NCBI GenBank assembly: GCA_037043015.1
Contig: CM073330.1
Coordinates: 3,807,263-3,871,262 of the forward strand
Direction: 5' to 3'
Source of the DNA: Bryum argenteum
Taxonomy: Eukaryota > Streptophyta > Bryopsida > Bryales > Bryaceae
Length of the DNA: 64,000 nt
The notes below the pieces were generated by a model. That model searched no databases and had not been told where the DNA came from. It worked only from the letters and a program-made list of their open reading frames with translations. Shown in pieces: positions 11,270 to 23,785 of this stretch. The position numbers and the translations under genes were made by a program. Positions within the stretch are counted from its first letter, which is position 1, and each line of letters opens with the position of its first letter.

Positions 11270-11563
11270 TGGTAGAGGCACCTATACCCGACCGGCAACC
11301 AATACCCGATCAAGCCCAATTCCTAGATTTTGAAAGAACATATGTACCTCATTTGTATATTTGAGCATGTGATCGACTTTAGGTTCCAAGCAACTTTTCA
11401 CTTTAAACAATTATAACTATTTGAATAATGCAAATAAAACTACGAAACTTTTTGCATCCAACAAGAACCTCATGTTTGCACACATGAAAATTTCTTAAAA
11501 AAATATATACCTTAATATCATTTGCTAAAATCCTTAAATGGTCGGGTATAGGTGCCTCTACCA
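11270..11563. mobile_element. MITE with 24-bp terminal inverted repeats and TA target site
   Basis: TGGTAGAGGCACCTATACCC at 11270 plus four more bases is perfectly inverted at 11540-11563. Both ends are flanked by TA (11268-11269 and 11564-11565). A length of 294 bp, perfect TIRs and a TA duplication fit a non-autonomous Tc1/mariner-type element. No coding sequence inside. Confidence 0.8.
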
Positions 11564-13142
11564 TATCAATGATCCCATTCCAGATGAATTCTAGTGGTAG
11601 CTACTACGGGTCGGTTTACACTCGGTTTACACTGGACCATGAAGATTGACCGTGGGCTTTTAAAATTTGTGATTGGAGAATGAAGTGCTCTTGGTTCCAT
11701 TTGGCTTTACACTACCTTGAAAAAGGAGAATGACCACTAACTTGGAGGTTCCCAAAGTATGCTAAATTTTCCACACTGGATAATGTTTTCATGGTACCTT
11801 GATTATGGTTGAGTTGAACCAAATGCCTCGACTCAAGGAGACCATCAAGCTCAATAATAGTTGATTGGCTTGTAACCTATAGGAATTAATCTCTTTGCAA
11901 CAGTCACCACAAGGGTCATCACATAAAGCTACTATTATTTTCTTGCATTGTTGTAAACCAATTAAAAGTGGCTTCCTCCACTTTAAGGTACCAAGACTTA
12001 TGTATGCGCTTGGAATCACCGAGGTGTGCAACATTAAGTCCACTAAATTCTTCTTTCCGCTTTATCCTTCTTATTATGCATTGGAAAAGTGAAAATTTTA
12101 CAATTCAAATCACACTTTGTATGAATGATTTTGTGCTTTGAAAGGATTGTGGTAGGTAGGTTGGGGTTGTACGCTCATCATTGCTTGGTTCATTCATGAT
12201 GCCCAGGTTCAAAAAGTGCACTATTCATGATGCCCAGGTTCAAAAGTGCACTATTCATGATGCCCAGGTTCAAAAGTGCACTATTCATGATGCCGAAGTC
12301 CAAAAGATGCTGTGATCCAAAATTGGGCGGTCCGTTTCAGGATTCAGACCCCATGGGCGCGTTTAAGGGTTAACACTTATCGAGGCTGGTACGGACTGAC
12401 GCTTGTGATTCCTTTTATTAGCCAAAAAAAACAGTGGAGGCAAACATCATACTGTAGTTGTGACGCTTTTACTCCGGGCACTCACTCCTGTGCGAGCAGC
12501 TTCGGTGAAGTTGGTCGCAAAAGACAAATCGTGGGACCCCAACAAGCCAAAAGTGAGTTGTCTTTCAAGTTGGGTAAGATTACTCATTTTCACTCATGTT
12601 GTGGGCCGTCAAATACTTACTACAGCTCGATGGGATGACCGCAGGATGTATTGTTTGTCATTTGCCACTGCGATGTGCCTCGTTTAGGATCTCGCATTGA
12701 AGAACTCTGCTGTTGGTTTTCAAACTTTGATTGTGATGCCATACCATGCTAAGGTCGAATGCCCTAAAACCACCAACTTAAGCTTTTTGAGGTTTTTTTA
12801 GAATGGTTATTTTTGGGGTATATTTTTCCCATGTAGGAAAGAAATTTTCTCATAGGATGCAATTTTCTTCAAAATTTAACTCCCATTACATAAATAAATA
12901 TAAATTTTCAAAGGCAAAAGTACTTGGTGACCCAAAACTAATCTGTAGACTTTCCCATTGTCACACCTAGCTAGTCCAAATTTCCATTCATGATTCGACC
13001 CAAAATCACCAACTTTTTTATTGTTTTGATTGGTCAGTTTGAATTGAGTGTTCTGACAATGCTAGTTCAGGCTAAGTGCGGTTATGGGGAGACCTACAGG
13101 TTGATACTGGGGTGGTGGTGGTTTTAGATACTTCTACCATAA
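11564..13142. other. gene-free stretch with a short tandem repeat
   Basis: No gene recognised. The only structure seen is the 30-bp tandem repeat at 12192-12310. ORFs at 12312-12687 have no recognisable motif. Confidence 0.4.
12192..12310. repeat. 30-bp tandem repeat, about 4 copies
   Basis: Units beginning ATTCATGATGCCCAGGTTCA recur at 12192, 12223, 12253 and 12283; the first is one base longer and the last is diverged. Confidence 0.9.
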
Positions 13143-13472
13143 GAGCATTCTCACTCATCGCAAACTGAACTGAATACTGGATGTCCAGTAGTTCAGTTCA
13201 GGGCGAAAATGCCCCACCAACCGGCAAAACCCTTGCACTGAACTACTATTCATCCATTTTAATCAGTTTGACCTGCAAAACCAAGCCCTTTCGCGGGGAA
13301 GTGCAGTGACGTGAACTCACAATAAGACAAGGTTGATCTATTTGCAGAGGAAACTGCGGGGCTTTGTCACCCACTAGAAGTCACCCACCACAACTCAATC
13401 ATGAATTTATGGGTGATGGATTTCAGTAGATGCGTATGTTGGATTCAGAGCGCCCTATAGGTGGGCATGCCC
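13143..13472. mobile_element. probable PIF/Harbinger-like MITE
   Basis: TAA flanks GAGCATTCTCACTC at the left, and GGTGGGCATGCCC followed by TAA ends it at 13473-13475. The termini are imperfectly inverted. The TAA target and GAGCAT/GGGCAT ends match the MITEs at 14.3-15.3 kb. Confidence 0.55.
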
Positions 13473-14078
13473 TAAGTAATATTGATATGACTAAGAGAAG
13501 AACTGTGCATTCATGCTCTCCTCTTGGCCCTCTTTTTTCATGACACACAAATTCTTTAATTTAATAATATGCATGACAAACTTTGTGGTGGTCACGTATT
13601 TAATTTATACTAGAAAACATACACTCTCCATATTTAACAAAAGCAACACGAGAACGGCCTATGAATTCTTGTGGTGCACTTCGATCTTGGGAAGCACTAC
13701 ACAAGAGTTGTTGATTAGTGTTACAAACAAAATATAACACTAAATATCACACATCACCATAGTGTTACAACACTAATCTTCAAAACATAAGAGTAAATGT
13801 GAAAGCATGCAAACTTTCTTACAAGTGGAAGGATGTACTGGAATTGGTGCAGTTAGTGACTTGGAGAAAAAATAAAGAGCATTGATTGCAAAGACGGTTT
13901 ACTAATCTCAAAAGAGTTAAGGAATAGGGCAATGGATAAGTTTTGATAAATAAAGCTAATCTTAACTAATAACTCCAGTGTTGTAGCAATGGCGTCGTTT
14001 TTGAGGCCCCAAAATGTGAGATACTGTCGCGCTTGATAGGATCGGAGCTGTAACGACAGAGGTACTCTTCGAAACCAT

Positions 14079-14282
14079 CACATTCCACTACCGGCACTAT
14101 ATTTTAATATTAATTTGGACAAGCTGAGTCGAGAATCTCCTGAAATCTTAGTCAGATTTGTAATTAATTATTATCTGTGCACATCACATTCCACTACCGG
14201 CACTAAGTTATATTTTAATATTAATTTGGACAAGCTGAGTCAGGAATTTCCTGAAATCTTAGTCAGATTTGTATTATTTCCT
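14079..14282. repeat. 104-bp tandem duplication
   Basis: CACATTCCACTACCGGCACT begins both copies at 14079 and about 14183; the rest (TAATTTGGACAAGCTGAGTC..., CTTAGTCAGATTTGTA) repeats with small differences. Confidence 0.85.
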
Positions 14283-14288
14283 GACTAA

Positions 14289-14778
14289 GGGCATCCTCAA
14301 TGGATGCCATGTTAAAAGGGCCGCCATCGGCATTTCCCAGGGCCCTTTCTGATGGCGGGGCAGGAAGTGCGCAGGCGCCCTCAATGGTGTGCCCGGCAGC
14401 TGCGCCCGCCATCAGAGCCTGCTGCAACCGAGTCGCCCCCTCTCACCCCCTGTCAGAGATTCTGGCATATAAAACGAGCGCTCGCTGCCATTAACGGCAA
14501 GCAAGCGACAGACTGGCACTCGTTTTTATTAATATTTTATTTTTCCACTTTAATAATATCGACCCCCTCACTAGTCGAGTTATGGATAGCCCTTTGACTC
14601 CTTTTGGCGTGAGTAATGCGTCTCCCTGCAAAGCCAAAAAATATGCCGAGAGCGGGAGCTCCAATAGCGGACTCGTCAGGATGAAGGGAGCTGTAGCGTG
14701 ACCGTTGGGTCGAGTTTTTGGTGAACTCACGGTAAGAGCCGTTGGCGGGACCCGTTACCGAGTCCATTGAGGATGCTC
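14289..14778. mobile_element. PIF/Harbinger-like MITE A
   Basis: Starts GGGCATCCTCAATGG and ends CCATTGAGGATGCTC, an inverted pair of 15 bp with one mismatch, flanked by TAA at 14286-14288 and 14779-14781. It is 490 bp and GC-richer than its surroundings, with no transposase ORF. GAGCATC-type ends and a TAA/TTA target are typical of Harbinger-derived MITEs in plants. Confidence 0.8.
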
Positions 14779-14781
14779 TAA

Positions 14782-15299
14782 GGGCATCCACAATGGACAC
14801 GGAATACACTCCCTCCAAACCAAATTCTATCTTTTGACTGATTTAAAATTAGAAATTAAAATTACCATCGTTAGAAGCGCATGTATTTTAACGTGAGATA
14901 TTTTTCAAGAATTTTTTTTTTGTGAAATTGGCACGTAGGTGAAATACCTCATTGAAAACATCACATTTTCAAAATTAAGAGGGAGTGCACCAAATCTTGC
15001 TTAAAAATGGGAAGATCCTCACACGCTCCCTCTAAATTTTAAAAATATAGAGGGAATAAGGGGGGGTCACCTACTTGTTAAGCAAGATTTGGTGCACTCT
15101 CTCTAAATTTTGAAAATATGGTATTTTCAATGAGGGATTTCACCTACGTCCCAATTTCACAAAAAAAAATTCTTGAGAAATATCTCACGTTTATTTACAT
15201 GCGCTTCTAATGATGATAATTTTAATTTCTAATTTTAAATCAGTCAAAAGATAGAATTTGGTTTAGAGGGAGCTTATTCACTGTCAATTGAGGATGCTC
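14782..15299. mobile_element. PIF/Harbinger-like MITE B, long foldback arms
   Basis: Starts GGGCATCCACAATGGACA directly after the shared TAA and ends CAATTGAGGATGCTC before TAA at 15300-15302. The two arms (about 14782-15045 and 15070-15299) are inverted copies of each other almost throughout, for example CAAATTCTATCTTTTGACTG and its complement near 15240. The whole 518-bp element could fold into one long hairpin. Confidence 0.85.
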
Positions 15300-16680
15300 T
15301 AAGCTGCTAGTAACCTACGGTATTGTGAGGTCTCCGTCATAACTTTTGAGAGACCTCGACTTGAGCTGCTTGACTCTGCATGTCAAAGTCAAGAGGACAT
15401 GGGATTGAGGGAACAAACTTTGTTGAGAGTCCAAAGAAATTTGTTGAAAACAGTCAATATAGTCAATAAAATACAGTTTCATTTTTCATAAAATGAATTC
15501 GACGGGCTCTTGAGTTTCGATCATACATAGTGATGGGTCTTGCAAGATGTAGGACCCAAACTTCCTCTCGAGGAGTCATCACCTTGGTCAAAAAGTGTTC
15601 CCTTGTAAGGAATTTGAAGTTCAAGAGCCTTTGGACTTTTCGCCTCTAGGGTCAAGAGGCCAAACCCATGGTTTCCTGCAATTTGATTTGTGATAATCGA
15701 TGGCCTCTTGAACTTTGGTCAGAGTATGAAGCGGCCCTTACTATCACTATGAGGTCAGCCACTATTGTCGTTTTACCTCCAGTGATTGAATCCATGTCTT
15801 TACGAAGTTTAAATTCCTCTTGGAAGTGGTAGTTTTGGAGTAGCACATTCATGGGCTCTTGAGATCCTTGGGCCTTGCCACTGCAAATGGCCCCTCCATA
15901 ATGTTTAGATATATCACTAATTTACTCTATTCCATTAACCCTTTAACGTCCAATATTCAACACTGTGTTTTCAGAGATTTTTTATTGAATGGTGATGAAA
16001 AAAATAAAAGAGTTGATGTACAAATCAAAGTTGTAAATGTGAATGTGACAATAACATATGTATGGTTGGATTAATCATTTATTAATAATATTTTGAAAGT
16101 AATTTTGCAAGGTTATTTCTTGAAATTGATTAAAAATCCAAAATAAGCACAAAAGATTAAAAGTATTGTAGTGGAATTGGAATTACCTGCATAACGAGAT
16201 GGTATGGTTAACTTTCCATTAGTTTCATTGATTCTACTCATCATGATCTGCAATTGTGCCGATGCAAGTCGATGGTGCAGTTTGCAACTCTTAGCTTACC
16301 AAAGTTGACTCTTAGCTTTGGCTTGATGGTCTAAGTAGCCCTCAACCATTGATTTTTGAGATCAACTGTTTTCTTGTGTTGTTTTGTAGAAGGGATGAGT
16401 GAGGGGATTTTATACCCTATTTTTTTTTTTCCCTACCGGTAATTAGTATAAGATACATGGTTTTTTAACAAATTTTGTTTTGGAGAATGACAATTCAGTT
16501 ATTTCCAACCTTATGCAATTTCTTACAAATTTTCTTTGAGAGTAAATGAAGTTTTTATAGATTTTTTCAATAATTTTTCTATTTTGGGGATAGGGATAAA
16601 TTAGGATTTTTAAAAAGTTATTGAACTGCACTTATGGTAGAGAACTCAAAAACAGCCCTTGGGTATAAAAAATATCCAGT
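15300..16680. other. no recognisable gene
   Basis: AT-rich sequence with short ORFs only. CGATGCAAGTCGATGGTGCAG near 16258 resembles the tail of the copy B gene at 24590, suggesting a fragment of the duplicated block. Confidence 0.35.
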
Positions 16681-16689
16681 GTGGCACCT

Positions 16690-19670
16690 CCCGCGCCTCT
16701 CCCACGGCTATGGAGGATGCCATAGTGGTTATCTTTGAGGACCAGGGGCTCCTTTTGAGTTACTTATAGGGAACGAGCAAAAGATCAAAAGCGCCCTAAC
16801 AAGCATAAGTATGAGAGGTAAAAAGTGCAGAAAATGAGCTAATCCACGTGCGCCCCCGTTCTATGACATCGCTCGGTTTGATAAAAAATATCGGGGAGGT
16901 AGCTTTGAAAGTTAATAACTCCTCCCCTCCTCCTTACTTACCAAGTTAGCGACCTGACCACATTACAACCCCTTATTTCTAGTCTAGCTAATACATTTCA
17001 CTTGGAGCAAATGTCTGATCAGGTTGTGGTAAGTCCTCGGATTCACTTGGTGGCGAGCCTAGTAGGAGTCATAAAAATCTCCTCATTACGAACACTAGGG
17101 CCTGAATTCACCCCGATAACATCCTGAACAATGTCCCGAGAACTCATTACAAAGCTCATACATGTTTATCAAAGTAGCATTGATCGAAAGTACTTAAGGT
17201 CTTCCTCTAATTCTGTTGTGTCTCCCCATTGTCGACTAATTCGCAGACCGATTCGCAGAGTACTGGCGCGTGATGTCTGCGAGCACGCTCAAGAGCTCCC
17301 CTTCTTGTTCTGGAGTGAGTCCCGATTGCATAGGATCATCAGGGAGGGTGCCGCCCAGCTCTTGGTCCATTGCCACGATTTCACTTAATTCCTCCTCAGT
17401 GAGTGTGACATGCTGAGCGATGTACGGTTCGGTCACCTGATTCAGAAAGAGAAATGCAATTCAACGTTATTAAAGAACGGAACTGTCGAGGACCAAACCG
17501 GCAGAGAGTACACAGCTAGAACAGTAGCACTATATCGACTGAATCATAAACGATACCTCGACTTCTGGTAGTGGTGCTGGTAGCGGCTCAATGCGATTGT
17601 GGGTTTGTTCTGCATTGGCATTTGGGAGCTCCTGTTGCAGTTGATCTGGAAACTGAACACTCGGATTTGAAACGTCTCAGTTGAAAATGTGGTGAGATTC
17701 ATAGTACATATATGCTGTGCAAGATAATTATAAGCATTCGGAAACAACTTTCTTACTAGAACTATTGGTGCATCTGACTCACGTGAAAAGACGTAAAAGC
17801 TGAGGTTTCAATTCTATCGTCTGAAGTTATGAGGCGACTTAGATTAGCAGGAGTATGCATAACTTCGATCGTACCTGAATGATGGGTTGCACGGAGTGGT
17901 TGATTGTGAAAAAGCGTCCTTGTTCGCGTTCTGCAATAGCCCCGTTGGACTGCGAAAGAGTAGGCCGCTGACTGTTCGGGTCTTGGGCAGGCTCGTCCCC
18001 AATGTTGGCCATCTCCTGAAAGAAAGAAGATGTTTCCTCGATTCAAAAATGAGAAACGGTTGAAATAGAGAACATTGTTTGGAGACACTTGGACGTAATG
18101 ATTTTTTGCATAAGACTTGAACACCATCAAACATGAATACACACAAATTTGGTGTATTGAAGTGGCATTTTGAGATTAACAATATTCCTGTTGTTATGGG
18201 GGCACAAAAAACAATAGAAATCATCTCTGATTGTGCAACTTAGAAGCATAATCGATGATTCAAAACAACATTTTAAGGGCAAAAATAATTAAAACCCTTG
18301 TGTTAACAAACTAAGCTCTCTCTTAATTGAAAATAAACAACAATCACAGAAAAGCAAGCATCTAAACTCAAACCTCCCTTGAGGAATTCGTCAAAACAAT
18401 TTAAAAAATATAAAACAAAAACAACAGAGATTCTTTGAAACAAAAAGCGTAGAGATTCTCTGAAATATGGCGTCATCTGCAAATTTTTCGGAGGTGCGGA
18501 TGGCCTCAAGCTGGGCGTATCAAGGGTTTAGACCCAGCCTCCTTTGCTGTCATTCTGCACCAATATTTTAAAGAACAATATGTACGGAAGACTTACAATT
18601 CGTGAGCGGAGGGTTACGCAAGTTGTGTCGCGTGTTGACTTCGAAAATACGTTGAGATGTCTTGCGTTTCCGTACTAGTTGTCCAAATTGGTCATGCAAA
18701 AGATAAGAGGAAGGGCACGGTAATCAAGTTGTGTTGCTTTCAAAACAAAAGACACACGGTGCAAAACATAAAAAAAATACTTAGACATGTGCACAAAAGC
18801 AAGCTTTTCAGTTTTTTTGATGGCTAGCTGAAAAGAGACTTGCAAGAAACAGGGTTTGTGAACCTCACCATCTATCATCTAAACACGTTACGTCAAAACA
18901 ACATAAGAAAAGACTGTTGAATTCTCGATGCAAATTTGCAATCGTCATAGAAAACATCAAGAAACGGAGACTATCGCGCTCCTAGAATTGTACACGGCAA
19001 GCAATTAGAAAAAAGAACACCGATCACCGATCATTCAAACAGCACAATAGTTGACATACCTACTCGTCCAAAGTGCTTGTAAAAAGCTGTGAACTGAAGT
19101 GAAGCTTTGTTGCGTCGAGTTGCACAGAATCAATGAGTTGCACGAAATCAATGAGCAAGAGAGGAAGAGAGATGGGATAGAGACAAGAAAGAGACACGAG
19201 AGGTGGGAGAGAGATGCGAAAGACGAGACTTATGAGAGAGATGCAAGAAAGGGAGAGAGATGGAAAAAAGGGAGGAGAGGAGCGTGAGCAAGGGCGTTAT
19301 ATTGAGTAATTAGAATATGGGAGGATGAGAGACGAAAGGAGGCATTGCGAGGCGGATGATTAATTTGCAACTTTTCATTTGTCATTTGTTGTAGAGACAG
19401 CGCCTAAAGTATCTAAGTCTCTTCATGAATGATAATACGAATGGTAATACGTGCTCAAGCAACCGTATGGAACTTCCACTCACACTAACTCATTTCACAT
19501 GTGCTAGATTTGATTTTTAAAATAGCTCGCAAGCATTGGATCAATAGTTGCATATGCTTTCCACCATATTTATTGGCTGAACTCAAATTTTATATATCAT
19601 TGAAGGCTCTTTTGTGAATAAACGAGTCAGGGACTCAAGGCTAATGCAACCTTAACACGACATTGGTACT
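16690..19670. repeat. duplicated block, copy A
   Basis: First of three diverged copies of a ~3 kb block (others 24590-27116 and 31150-34190). All three contain the three-exon gene, its upstream conserved sequence, a GA-rich tract (19145-19285 here) and the end motif GGCTAATGCAACCTT. Copies A and C also share GGAGGATGCCATAGTGGTTA at the left end. Conserved stretches upstream of the gene (18303-18509, 18675-18878) are matched in copy C; they may be 5' exons, introns or untranslated sequence. Confidence 0.85.
17236..18012 (-). CDS. three-exon gene for an unrecognised small acidic protein, copy A
   Basis: Exons 18012-17875, 17652-17557 and 17436-17236 are joined at GT/AG sites in phase 0, giving 144 aa. 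The protein starts MANIGDEPAQDPNSQRPTLS, passes through QGRFFTINHSVQPIIQ, a Pro/Glu segment (RIEPLPAPLPEVE) and an acidic C-terminal region HVTLTEEELSEIVAMDQ, ending near TRQYSANRSAN. No signal peptide, membrane span or known motif is seen. Start chosen at the first ATG, in a context conserved in all three copies. The model is supported by conservation of both introns' borders and of the reading frame between copies A and C, whose third exons encode the same 66 residues. Function unknown; further 5' exons cannot be excluded. Confidence 0.6.
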
Positions 19671-21188
19671 TTATGAAGTTTGTGGAAATCATAAAAACCT
19701 GAGAGGTTTGAAATGATAGGCTCATGTGCACAAACCTTTGTAGTTGTATTAAAAGTGAATCATTGAGATTTTGTGTTTCGGGACAGATGCCCAAATCTTA
19801 TCTTGAGCGAGCAAGACTTGCTTTGCCATAGCTGATGATGAAACTAGAATTGTTGGAAGAGAGCCCAACGACAAGTCGACAACATGTAAATGTCGCCAAA
19901 CTCATTGGCCCCATTTTGCATTGTGATCTATGGTTGCTTGCCCAACAAGGGTAAGTGTCTCACCTAGAATGGGCCATGCGCTTGGAGGTGTTGGTGGCAT
20001 GAACATTCCTCTTTTGTGTGCAATTTGAGGAGAATGATCACCCACAAGAGTTGCATAAAATGCAAATTTAGGAAACATGTTACTACTGGGCACAGAAGAA
20101 GAGACTGACACTTACGAGTGGATTGTAATGATCCTCCATAATTAGTATTGAGCTCCTTGTACCACAACAAGAAGGGTGTCTTAGGAATATTGATTTTTTT
20201 GCTTGCTAACTAATACTTACACAAGTAAGAAATTGCACTAAAAGTGAGAAACGTAATGACTTGACCGTAATGACAAAAAGTGTCAGTTTTAATTGTGCTT
20301 CTAATAACATCAAAATAAAATAATAATGATAATTGTCACTTTTTCTTAAATTTTTTTGGTTATAATAAACATGCTTAAAAAAAGATGCTTGGATCTTATA
20401 CACAAATGGTCCCACTGTTGAATTGATTCTATTCACATTGAAAGAAGATGCTTCAGTTGAGTCTTATATACAAATAGTTATGGCTAAATACGTTTTAAAG
20501 AGAACCTTCATTGCATAAAAGATCATGTAAAATACTAAAAGCCCTTGGAGATAGATTTTGGAGAATATCATGTGCATGACAAACCATATTTTGATCTTCA
20601 CTTAACCAGGTTACCATTCACGTCCATGTCTTATCATTTTCGGAATCAAGATTTCACAAAAATATCAAGTAGAAAGGAGAAGTGGTGAGGCAAAAATGAG
20701 GTGAAAAATCAGGACCATAAGATCAACCGATCGATTCCCCACATTGTGATGATATATCGTAAAAATGCCAAGCATATGACAACAGTCACCTCCATCTTGA
20801 TTAACACACAAGGGACAAAAAAAATCATTCCATTTCAGTGATGAGTTCCATTTCAAGAGTTCAGAGAACCACTACAAATTTCAGTGATGACTATTTCACA
20901 TTTCTATGAGTAGACCCGTGAAAAGAAAATACTTCTTTTTGTACTAAGAGGTTCCAATAACTTGTTAAAATGCTACCGAGACATAATTATATAAATTTTT
21001 ATCCACATACATGTCTTCAAACAGAAAGCTACACCGAAGACTCCCTCTCGTAATAGACAAATAATATGGTACATTGTCTTCATCCAAAGTGTTACCCTCT
21101 ACAACAATCCTCTTCCGTGATCCTGGCGACTGATCGACATCCTCACTTGAGACTCTAGCACACCACTCTGGCATCGATGCTTTGTTGG
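19671..21188. other. no recognisable gene
   Basis: AT-rich DNA with short ORFs. A block at about 20950-21180 (minus strand, encoding GSRKRIVVEGNTLDEDNV) has a diverged relative at about 21850-22040, so it is probably an old repeat. Confidence 0.35.
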
Positions 21189-21293
21189 CATGTCCTTTCT
21201 TCTTTCAATGTCCCCATGTCCTTTCTTCTTTCAATGTCCCCATGTCCTTTCTTCTTTCAATGTCTCCATGTCCTTTCTTCTTTCAATGTCCCT
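21189..21293. repeat. 26-bp tandem repeat, 4 copies
   Basis: CATGTCCTTTCTTCTTTCAA and six more bases recur four times in a row with one substitution (TCTCC for TCCCC). Confidence 0.9.
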
Positions 21294-21988
21294 GTGATGA
21301 TTACTTTTCTCCTTCTCTCGCGTTGTGCCAATTGGTGAGTTCCGGTTGCTCTTGATTCGTTGACCTTCACCATCAATCTCCGCGATATTACATTTTCGAA
21401 TCTCGTTTTCATTCTTTTTGAGAATTATTTGAAATAACATGTGTATCCAAGTACTATTTATATGGATGTAATGAGCGGATTTTCTTATCCAGCCGAGATT
21501 AGATGAGAGACATATTGAAATATATGCATGGTAAAAAATTTCTACATCCATGAGCATAGTCCAATCAAAGGCACCTCTCTCTTTCTATGCATTAAAGCTT
21601 CCTTGTGAAGATCTACCCTTAACCTTACCAATCACGTTTGTGTCTTATCATTTTCCTAATTCGAAAACTCACAAACTCTCGAGTCTGTCCATCACCTTCA
21701 GTCCGATCCACCTCTGCATGCACAGTATCCACTGAGGCAAGCTTTCCCTCAACCTACCTTAATCGGAATGATCAGCGACAACGATGATGGCGAGCAAAAT
21801 CAGCGATGGATTCAGCACATTTCAACGATATATCACAAATTTGCCGAACACTATGCAAAATTTTGATATGATGTGTTAGAAAGGGAAAGCTACACCCAAG
21901 GCTCCCAGTCGTCAAAAGCGAGTGCACAAAACATTGTCGTCCAAACAGTTGCCTACTACTGCAATCTTTCGGCCCGATCTTTGCTATC

Positions 21989-22256
21989 GAGATCCTCACA
22001 TGAGAGCTCAAGCACACCACACCAATATTGATTCAGAAAAGCTCCCCCAGCATATTCTTTGTCCATGCAACATGATCAGCATGGTGGCTACCTCTTCATG
22101 CAGCGTGATCCGATCCTTGGTCGAGATCCTCACATGAGAGCTCAGGCGCACCGCACCCATATTGATTTAGAAAAGCTCTCCCAGCATATTCTTTGTCCAT
22201 GCGACATGATCAGCGTGGAGGCTACCAGTCCTCTTCATGCAGCGTGATCAGCGTGA
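21989..22256. repeat. 134-bp tandem duplication
   Basis: GAGATCCTCACATGAGAGCTCA begins copies at 21989 and 22123. Each runs through CATATTCTTTGTCCATGC and CAGCGTGATC; the copies differ at scattered bases and a short insertion near 22208. Confidence 0.85.
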
Positions 22257-22599
22257 TGGCTACCTTTCCCCCTCCCTGGCGTCGTGCCGTGAGGGCCAGT
22301 CTGGAATTGTGGGCACTTGATCCTTATTTAAAAGAACACAAACATGATGTGAATGCCATGACTATGGTTCCTTATGGTCTATATTCATGCTGAGCATATG
22401 AAGGCAATTTCCTGTTATAATAAGTATTTATTGAATATATTTGATATGTGAGCATCGATCGATAGTACGTAGCTCTCTTCTTTCTTTGCACTGCAACTCT
22501 TCTGAATGAGATCACATGCCTTACTACTTTCCCATCCATGCCTTATCATTTTTTGTAGTCAAATTAATGGACTTCATTCAATATCAAGTAAACATACAA

Positions 22600-23560
22600 G
22601 CGATTCACAATCTATGCAAGGCCACAAACATCTATGCGTGATGCCAACTCGATCCTCCCTCATGCCCGCCCGGATTTGAGCGGATGCAGCTCCTAGTCTT
22701 GTCCCTTCACATGCATGTCCGGGCTGCGCATGAACCTCTCGGGATCGAATTGCAGCAGATTCTCCCACTAGTGAGACGATCCGCTGCAATTTGATCCATA
22801 CAGGTATGCCTCTTTCTTGCGACCGACGGTGTACTCGTGCAGCAGCAACGGGTCCTGCAGGAATCGAGTCTCCTACGGGCTCGCTATTGATAGCGTGTTG
22901 GACTCGTGTGAGATCAGCATTGGCGCCAGGGGGTGCAGGCGAAACACCTCCTTTACCACCGCTTGCACATACTTCAGCTTTGCTATGTCGGTTTCTTTCA
23001 CTATCCGACATTCTCTGACTACACTTGTTTGCTGGGATTCCTTAACGCCGGTGACGAGGTAATGCGCAATACAAGATTGATGGAAACCTAGGGTGCTCGT
23101 TTGGTAAGGTTTCTACCACTCTTGGATTGGGCATTAGCTCGTTACCGGAGATGTATCCACTCCTACCACTATCACATGTGCTCGTTCGTGCCGTGTTGTA
23201 TTCCACAAACTGAAAGCCAATATCATTTAGAATTGCGGACTTTGGAAAAAAATTGATTTCTCGGAGCTGTATGTGCTCACGTATGGAAAGAGTACACAAT
23301 CAGTTGAATCTAGCTTATGGTGGCGGTTGCTTTGATGGTTTCAACTTTGAACTTTCTTGCTGGTGGTCTTGTTCGTGCATGGAGCCCAAGAGGTCGTCCC
23401 CCATGTTCTCATCGGCAACGAGTCCTTTCTGTCACTTCGCCTCAATCATGGTCCTCCACGGCTTTGTTCAAGAATTGATCGAGACAGGATTGCACTATTT
23501 GCCGCCGATGTCGAAAGCACGCAGCCATGGCAGGAACTCCCCAACATGAACAAGCCTTTT
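22600..23560 (-). pseudogene. cytochrome P450 pseudogene
   Basis: Reading the minus strand with frame changes recovers P450 landmarks in order: a GDF/GEFLPWLRAFDIGG-like segment near 23530-23500, DDLLGSMHEQDHQ near 23400, a helix-I like GVDTSP near 23160, NPRVVE near 23120, then KYVQAVVKEVFRLHPLAP (helix K, ExxR) near 22970-22930 and FDPERFMRSPDMHVKGQD (PERF region) near 22740-22700. Stops and frameshifts separate the pieces, and the haem-binding Cys loop is not recognisable. Helix K and PERF wording resembles A-type (CYP71-clan) plant P450s; the family is not determined. The 145-codon open frame 23011-22574 crosses it in part out of frame and is not a gene of its own. Confidence 0.75.
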
Positions 23561-23785
23561 AGCTGTCGTCAATCACGTCCTTAATTCCACGCCCTTCAGC
23601 ATCCGCTTCTTCTTTTGCTCCACCGATCGACTCGGTAAATCAATGTCCTAATACCATGAGATATACCTCATTTGTCACTTAGATGTTCACTCGAAGTCTC
23701 ATATCCACCAGCTTCTCTTGTTGTGCAATGTCTTGTATTATGGGGCTGCCACTCAACATGAATCACATGGTGTACTACTATACAA

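Noticed and set aside
17844-18224. Unspliced 126-codon ORFs over copy A exon 1
   Set aside because: They run through the intron; the spliced model is supported by the two other copies.
22574-23011. 145-codon minus ORF as an intact gene
   Set aside because: The P450 helix K sequence lies in a different frame across the same bases, so this frame is a by-product of decay.
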